Assembly (NCBI RefSeq): GCF_030813715.1
Contig: NZ_JAUSUZ010000001.1
Coordinates: 7,378,001 to 7,442,000 of the forward strand
Direction: 5' to 3'
Origin: Catenuloplanes indicus
GTDB lineage: Bacteria; Actinomycetota; Actinomycetes; Mycobacteriales; Micromonosporaceae
Length of the DNA stretch: 64,000 bases
In this document: positions 54,451 to 61,900 of the stretch, piece by piece
Numbering within the stretch: the first letter of the stretch is position 1
Layout of the letters: every line of letters starts with the position of its first letter
The notes under the pieces: model-generated
What the model was told of the DNA's origin: nothing
What the model saw: the letters and a program-made list of their open reading frames with translations, nothing else
Database searches by the model: none
Program-made: the position numbers and the translations under genes

Positions 54451-55289
54451 TGCGCCGTTTCGGTGGCCGGCGCCCCGCTCAGGGGCAGGGGGACGCTTCG
54501 AGGGGAGGGCTGGCGCAGATGGGTGACGACCGCGACGAGGCCATGGCCGAGCGGGCCAACCTGGCGCTCTACCTTCTCGGGGCGCTGCCCGAGGACGAGC
54601 GCGCCGACTTCGAGCGGCACCTGGCCGGCTGCGACCGCTGCCTCGCCGAGGCGCTCGACCTGGGCCCGTCCACCAGTGGTCTCGGCCAGTTCAGCGACGA
54701 CGACATCCACGAGTTCCTGACCTCGGTCGGCAACGACGACACGTCCATCCCGGAGCCGGAGCCGCCCGCGCCCGTCGTCGCCACCGCGCCGCTGCCGCGC
54801 TCCCGGCCGGGCCGTCCGGTGGCGCCCGCCCGCCCGGCCGACAACCGGCCCGGCCGTGCTCCCGGCCGTCGCCGGCGCCTCGCGATCCTCGGTGTCGCCG
54901 CCGCGCTGATCCTGGCGATCTCCGGCGTCTCGTTCGCGCTGCTGCGGGACGACGGCGGTGCCGGCGACGCGAACCTGGTCGCGACCGCGGAGGCGAGCAG
55001 CGCGAGCGTCAGCTTCTCGGTCACCGTCACCGACACGCCGGTCGAGGGCCTGACCGCGCGCGCCACCGTCACCGGTCTCCAGGCCGGTGAGCGCTACCGG
55101 CTCTACGCGGTGACCCGCGACAACACCACGGTCGTGATCCGCGACTTCACCGGCGAGGCCGGCAGTCAGGACGTGAACGGCCGCCTCACCGTGCCGGTCG
55201 ACCAGATCGCGTTCTTCTCGGTCCAGGTGACCGACGGCCGTACGGTGGTGGTGGCCCCGCTGCCCACCGGGACGTCGTCGCCACGCTGA
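54447..55289 (+). CDS. Membrane-spanning zinc-binding anti-sigma factor (ZAS type)
   Basis: The protein has 280 residues. The ATG at 54447 overlaps the sigma-factor stop (ATGA), the usual coupling for sigma/anti-sigma pairs; a second ATG at 54519 is an alternative and would shorten the N-terminus by 24 residues. The cytoplasmic part has the zinc motif H-x3-C-x2-C (RHLAGCDRCL) in a helical sigma-binding domain preceded by LALYLLGALPEDE. A Pro-rich stretch leads to one transmembrane helix (about 146-168) and a roughly 110-residue beta-rich outer domain (VSFSVTVTDTPVEGLTA...). It should hold the sigma factor inactive until an envelope or redox signal. The AT-rich region with the next SigL-type promoter follows. 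Confidence 0.92.
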   Translation: MMRRFGGRRPAQGQGDASRGGLAQMGDDRDEAMAERANLALYLLGALPEDERADFERHLAGCDRCLAEALDLGPSTSGLGQFSDDDIHEFLTSVGNDDTSIPEPEPPAPVVATAPLPRSRPGRPVAPARPADNRPGRAPGRRRRLAILGVAAALILAISGVSFALLRDDGGAGDANLVATAEASSASVSFSVTVTDTPVEGLTARATVTGLQAGERYRLYAVTRDNTTVVIRDFTGEAGSQDVNGRLTVPVDQIAFFSVQVTDGRTVVVAPLPTGTSSPR

Positions 55290-55387
55290 GCGATCTGTCC
55301 ACTTAGGACGGCATATCCGTTCTGCCATGCAGTTGGACGGAACATCCGCTATATCTGCATAAACCATCAAAAATATGTGACGAAGAC

Positions 55388-55432
55388 AATTTTTATTAAT
55401 TCTGGGTGAACCGTACCGGAATGTGTCTCGTC
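55388..55432 (+). promoter_or_regulatory. AT-rich UP-like element plus SigL-type promoter for the 103-residue gene
   Basis: TGAACC at 55407-55412, a 16-base spacer and CGTC at 55429-55432. The 20 bases upstream are almost pure A/T, which is rare in this DNA and like an UP element for the alpha subunit of RNA polymerase. The same arrangement recurs at 55868-55912. The whole gap 55290-55481 holds no gene. Confidence 0.7.
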
Positions 55433-55481
55433 ATCCCATGGTCTGCATCGCCAGCGGGACGATGCCGGATCGGAGGATGCC

Positions 55482-55793
55482 GTGGCCAGTGCCGGGTCTG
55501 TCTGTGTGAACGACCGTCTTGCCGGGATACCGAAGGAACTCCGCCGGCCCGCGGCGGGCGTCGACCGCGCGGTCCGCGAGGCGCTGTCGCTCGCCTTGGG
55601 CGGCGCCGCCGACCGCACGGTGGCCGAGCTGATCCACCGTCACGACTCGTTCCGCCGCCCCGGCGGCCCCGCGGCCTGGATTCGCCGGCTGCGCCAGCTG
55701 CGGCAGGAGATGCCGGACCGCGTCGATGACCTTGAGGCGCTCGCGGTGCACGCCATGAGTTGCCCGCTTGGACGGTCCGATTCGGACCGATGA
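55482..55793 (+). CDS. Small hypothetical protein, 103 residues
   Basis: The GTG at 55482 follows GGAGG (55472-55476) with a five-base spacer. The sequence is charged and mostly helical (VDRAVREALSLALGG, AAWIRRLRQLRQEM, VDDLEALAVHAM), with no signal peptide, transmembrane helix or known motif. It has its own SigL-type promoter with an AT-rich upstream element, the same kind as that of the large toxin-like gene 171 bases downstream. It could be a regulator, chaperone or immunity-type partner of that gene; nothing in the sequence decides this. Confidence 0.65.
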   Translation: MASAGSVCVNDRLAGIPKELRRPAAGVDRAVREALSLALGGAADRTVAELIHRHDSFRRPGGPAAWIRRLRQLRQEMPDRVDDLEALAVHAMSCPLGRSDSDR

Positions 55794-55867
55794 ATCCGTC
55801 GATGTGATGTAGGGGTACGGATTATCCGTCGCGGGCGCATATCTCATGAGAAAAGAGTGATGAACCT

Positions 55868-55912
55868 AATTTATGTAAATTAACGGTGAACCGTGGCGCT
55901 GGGCGCGACGTA
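55868..55912 (+). promoter_or_regulatory. AT-rich UP-like element plus SigL-type promoter for the papain-module protein
   Basis: TGAACC at 55887-55892, a 16-base spacer and CGTA at 55909-55912, preceded by an AT-rich block (TAATTTATGTAAATTAA). Both boxes and the AT block copy the layout at 55388-55432. Transcription would start about 45 bases before the GTG at 55965. The gap 55794-55964 holds no gene. Confidence 0.7.
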
Positions 55913-55964
55913 AATCCCGCATCGGCGCTCCGGGGGTTTGATCGCGCCGGGTGAGGAGAGCGAC

Positions 55965-58900
55965 GTGGCGAGCGCCGGCAACTTTCAGCTGATCTGTGCG
56001 GACGGCCGTTTCATCGCGGTACCGGGCGGCGTGTTCTACTTCGACGGCGCGATGACCGACCCGGTCGACCCGGTGATCCTCACCGGCGCGCTGCAGACCT
56101 CGCGAGTGCCGGGCGCCACCGCGGTCTTCATCGCCGAGTCCACCCGCGGCAAGCTCGACGCGGTCGACCGGGTCCGCCGCGCGCTCGACGAGATCCCCGG
56201 CCCGATCCGCGACCGCTACGTGCTCGGCACGCTGCCCGGCGAACGCGTCGACCTGGACGCGTGGCAGGGCCTCACGGACGCGTTCGGCCTGAGCAAGCAC
56301 GCGGCCTACCGCCCCGGGCTGACCACGTCGGCCCGCGTGGTCACACTCGACCGGCTCGGTCTGCAGACCGATGAGGACCCGGTGGGGGTACGGGTGCTGT
56401 CGCGCGCCCAGGCCGCCGCCCGCGAGACGCTGCACTCCGCTCTGGACGGCACGCCACCGTCCTGGGACCGGCTCATAGACCTGGCCCTGAACGCGACCAT
56501 CATCCGGGACACGCTCCGGGTGCCGGCGAAGCTGCGCGGCGATGAGCGGCGCGGTCCGTCCAGCGCCGCCTATGCGCTGGCGGCCGGCATCGCGCTCTAC
56601 GGCATCCCGGACGGACTCACCGCGTCCGCGCTGCGCCGGAGCGTGCGGGCGATCGCCGTCGACGACGTGGTGCGTGCCTGGGGTGGTGCCGCCGTCCCGA
56701 CCCGCCCGGAGCTGGTGGTCCAGTCGCTGCTCGGTACGCCCGGCTCCGGTGCTCTGATCAGGATCGAGGCCACCGGCTCGGGCCGTCCCGTTCTCGGCTG
56801 GCTGGTGTCCCGACCGGACGGCCTGGCCTGGATCGACCCGGAACTGGACGGCGGGGCCGCGGTCCGCCTGATGCCGCCGCAGGACGCTGTCGCGCTGCTC
56901 CGGGCGACACCCGGGGCGAACCCGGCCACGCTCTGGGTCGACGCCCAGGGTCGCCCCGCCGCGGTGACGACGGCATCACCCGCAGCCGGTAACGCCCGGG
57001 GCGTGGCCGAGCCCGACCCGGCCCCCGGCACGCCCGGCATCTCCCGGGCGACCTCCTTCGACTCGGTCTTCTCCGGGGACACGGTCTCGTCCACGGACAC
57101 GGCGTCGACCGGGCCGGAGATCGCCGCCCAGGACCGGCCGGACCTGCCCGTGGAGGTCGCGCTCGGGCTCTCCGCGGCGGACATCCGGCAGTACATGCCG
57201 TGGCTTCCGCGCATCAACCCGAAGTACCGGACGGATCTGACGTACGAGCAGAACTGCGTGCTGGTCGCGCTCGCGCTGGACATGTCACTGGCGTCCGCGG
57301 GTGACCCGCGCCAGCTGCCGGTCGAGGCCGACGGCACGAACGGCCCGCTGCGCATCGATCTGCTGGAGACCGCTTTCCCGGGTCACCGGTTCGAACCCGC
57401 GGACGATCTGGCCCAGATCGCCGCGGCCATGACTCGCAACGCCGACGGGAAGATGCGCCGCGGCATCGTCGTGGTCCGCGGCGCGGGAGAGACCGTCTCG
57501 CACGCGTTCAACGTGGTCAGTCTGGGCAAGCAGTTCGCGTTCCTGGACGGGCAGAGCCAGGGCCGGCCGCGGGTACCGAAAAATATCGCCGAGATCCGCT
57601 TCCTGCCCACGACGGACGGCATCCCCAGCATCCGCCCAGCGGCCGAACTGCCGGCGGACATGGATCCGGACACCGTGCAGGGCGTCGTGGAGACCTCGCC
57701 GGTGCGTCCGGAGGACGACCGGGCCGGCATGCTCATCTGGCCGGACGCGGCGAACCCGACCGAACTCTACGACGCGGACGACGTGACCCCGGAGCACCCG
57801 CGCTTCGCCGGGCTCCACGATCGGCAGCTCGACCCGGACCGTGGGCCGTTCGGCACGGATCAGCCGGGCGCACCGCTCGCCGGCCTTCTCTCCGTGGATG
57901 CGCCGCACCGCGACGGCGTCGACCTCGACGGGCTGCGGGAGCATGTCCGTGCCGTGGAGCGGACGGTCGACGCGGTGCTGGATCTGTTCACGGATTCGCC
58001 CACCGCAGCGCTCTGGCGAACGGCCGTGCAGAACCTGCGCGACCCGTACACCTCCGACCAGGATCAGGCTCGGGACTCGATCGCACAGGCTGTGACAGCG
58101 GTCGGCCGGCTCCATCCGGTGGCCGGATCGGTGCTGTCCCCTCTGACCTCGGCGCTCGGGCTCCGGACCGCCGCCCTCGCGCGGCTGGGCGTGACGGCCG
58201 TCGCGTTCGAGTACGCCGATGTGCCGCTCACCGCCGGCCCGGTCAAGCGGCCGGATCTGACCGACGCGGCCGAGCGCACCGAGGCCGTGCAGCGGGTGAC
58301 CCGGTGGACCGGGGCGGTGCAGCTCCCGCCCGGAATGGACGGACCTGGCGTTCTGCCGCCGGAAGACTGCGTGCAGCGCGCGTGGGGCGCGTTCATCACG
58401 GTGCACCGGCGGTCCGGGAACGTCCCGGCCGATGCCGGCATGGTGGAGTCGGCGACAGTGGAAGCGCTGGCCACCCGTCTCGGCGGAAAGCTGACCGCGC
58501 TGACCGACGCGGACGGGCTGCTGCAGGAGATGCGCCGGCGCCCGGGCACGATGGCGCTGGTGCACACGCCCCGTCGAGAGGGCGGCGTGTCGCATGTGTT
58601 CTGGGTGATGGCGACGGCAACGGATGAGCTGACCTGGCTGGACAGTCAGCGGCCGGGCATCTCCGAGCGGACCGCCGCTGCGTCTCCGGCCGAGCTCGAG
58701 GAACACGTCGCCGAGCTCCGGCAGGTCGGCACGCGGGTGCTTCTGCTGGACGAGAACGGCCGAGCCGAGGAGCGGAGCGAGTCCCCGCAGACGGTGGCGG
58801 CCCTGCTCGACCCTCCTCTGGGACTCCAGCGGGCCGGAGCACCACTGCCTCCGCCCCCGCCCCCGCCGTCCTCGATGCTGCAGCGCGCACAGGCACTCGA

Positions 58901-61900
58901 CGCGTGGATGTCCCAGTCTCTCGCTCACCCGGCGTACCAGTCACCGGAGGCGGCACAACAGCTCTGGGCCGACTACAACGCCCGGAACCGGCAGATCAAG
59001 CTGGAGTTGCTGCGCCGGCTCGCTATGTCGGTGACGACGTCGTGGGGCCAGGTCTCGGTGGTGGCGAACAGCACCCACGGGAGCAACGCGGACAAGACCC
59101 TGCTTCTGACCCGGTACTTTCCCCAGGTCGGGCAGGTCAACGTCGACTCGGGTACCACGAACTGCGTCTCGTGTTCGATCGCGTTGGACAGCATGTTCGA
59201 CGACAGCTATGGCGTGCACCTGTTGGCGCAGGACACGCCCGAACAGTCGCTGGCCGCGGCGTCGATCCGGCTCCGCCAGCCGTTCTACGCGTTCCGGGAC
59301 AGCGATGCCCAGCGGGTGCTGAGTGGTTCGGCCGGCGTCGTCGCCGAGGTGAACGCCCAGGGCCACGGATTCCGGGGGGTCGTCGCACAGACCGCGAACA
59401 TGAACACCGGCTCATCGCAGTTCAGTGGTCACATGTTCAACGTCATCAACGAGGAGGGTTACGTTCTCGTCCTCGACAGCCAGTCGAGATGGCTCGGCAC
59501 GCTGCCGGATCTGTACAGCCGTAACGCCCAGGTCGCGCAGACCCTGATGCTGACCACGGCGGTCGGCCCCTACCCGGGGATCACCATTCCGAGCGGCGGT
59601 TCCGCCGCGGTCGAGTTCGACGCCTTCTCCCTGTCGTATCAATTCCCCGCGCCGCCCGCGACGACCTCCGCCGCGTATCCCTCGGGCTCCGTGGGATACG
59701 GCCACCCGAATTATTACTACGGCGGGACGACGCCCGGGCCGGTGCGTCCGGAGGACGACCGGGCCGGCCTGCTGACGCCGCAGGCGGGGGCGAGTGGTTC
59801 GGAGCTGCCACCGCCCACCCTGCCCGTGGGGCTGGAGCAGGTACGGGGGGGCACGGACCTGGCCGCCGCGGTCACCGCCGCGGTGCGGTCCACGCACCCG
59901 GGGCTGAACGTGTCCGGCCTGGACCCGGCCGCAGACCTCGACGCGCTGACCCAACGGCACGACCTCCGGGTGTACGTCTTCAACGCGGACGGCGTGGCCG
60001 ACCGGTACGGACGCGACGGTGCACCGGAGGTCTACCTGGCCCGCCACACCGCACCGGACGGCGGCACGTCGACGTACGCGCCGCTCGCGCCGACCGCCGG
60101 CCGGACCAGCCGCACCGTGATCGACGGCGCCGAACTGGCCGGCGCCGCCTCCCGCGGCCTGACCGCCGCCCTGGTCGAGCCGGGACAGGACCCGGACACG
60201 ACACTGGCCCGTGCCGTCTCGGCCGAGCTGCGAAAGCTCGGCGGACCCGTCGCCGACTGGGACCTCTGGCGCCCGTCCGGCACGGATCGGCCGGGCATAC
60301 CGCTCGTCGGCCTCCTCTCCGTGGATGCGCTGCACCGCAGCCGGGCAGAACTGCTGACCGACGGCGTCGACCTGGTCCCGGCCCCGCGCGAGGGCACCAC
60401 CGAGGTCCCGGATGAGCTGCGTGACGTCACGCTGGAAGTGCGGGCGAACCGCGCCGGGCCGTACCGTCCGTCCGGCATCTCCGGTGGCATCGTCGAGTTC
60501 AGTGGGCCACTGCAGATCGCGGCGAGGGTGACCGGGCTGCGTCCGGAACCGCGCGACTTCGACGGTGTGATCGGCCCGGTTCTGCACTGGGACACGGTCA
60601 CGCCGGCCGAGCCGGCGATGCTGATCAATGACGTGGTGCCGGCGCGCAGGACGGACCGCGCGTTCGATCTGGACCAGGCCGCCTGGTCGGACGGTCGCGC
60701 GATGCTCGGCGGAGTCCGGACGGGCCAGTTGGCTCCGCCGCTGAACGACCACTTCATGCTCAGCGCCCGGGTGGCCGCCGAGGACAGTGCGTTCCCGCAG
60801 GTCACGCTGCGGAATCTGAGCCCGGCCGGGATGTTCCGGATCGGTGGCCAGTTCCGCTACGTCGCCCACGCCGACGTGCACGCCGAAACCGTCGATCCGA
60901 CCGGGCAGCGGATTACGATCCATGCCCCGGACGCGGTGGAGGTGCTGCTGGACCTGCCGGCCGCGGCCGCCGCGCCGGACGGGGCCGGCACCGGGGCACG
61001 CGCGGCACCGCCCGGCTATCTCGCCCAGGAGACCGCACCCGGTGGCGTGGACGAGGCCCGGTGGCGGCGGGTGACCGCCGAACCGGCATACCGGCTCACC
61101 CGTATCGGGCTGGAGGCTCTGCGGTCGTTGCCCGGCTCGAGCGGGATCCCGGCCGACCGGTTGCTGCACTGGATCGAGACGCTCGGCCGGACGCCGTACG
61201 ACATCGCGGAGACCGCCGCCCGGACCGGTCTGCTCGTTCCCGGCCCGATGCTCGACCTCGCGGTCGATCTCGGGGTGGACCCGCGGGCGCTGGTCGTCTT
61301 CGGCCGCCAGATCCGTGAGCTGTCCGGCACCGGCCCGGTCACCCGGGACAGGCTGCTGGACCGGCTGGTCCAGGACGGCATCCGCACGCTGCGCGAGGCG
61401 GTGCACCTCAGCGAGATCGGTGCGCGGCTGGACCTGGACGAGTCGGCCCTGCCGGCGCTGATCTCGATCCTCGGCGAGGGCGTGCCGCCGGAGCTGCTGC
61501 TGGCGCTGCCGGACAGCTCGCTGGCCGTGGCCGTGGACACCGCCCGCCTCCGGCACGACATCGCCACCGCCGCGGATCACGGCGCCGCCGCGCTCGGGCT
61601 GCGCGACCGGCTCGAGGTGACCACGATCGCCGAGGAGCTCGACGTCGCGCCCGCGCATCTAGCCGCTGTCGCCTCCTACATCCGCACCGCGCTGGACACG
61701 TTCGGCGACCCCTATGCCGGGGCCGACGGCGACCGGCTGCAGTCCCGGCCGGGACCGGGATTCCAGGAGTACCGGGAGCGCGACGACGCCGGTGTCTGGA
61801 CCGAGTGGCGGGCCCTGCCGTTGGAGCCCGGGCCGGCCGCGCGACTGCGGGACGGGCTGGCGGCCCAGTCGACGGCGCGTGGTCGGCGGGTGGCCGGGGA

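Noticed and set aside
55861-55886. Another TGAACC just upstream of the promoter at 55887
   Set aside because: Sixteen bases later the sequence is ACGG, not CGT; probably chance within the AT-rich block.
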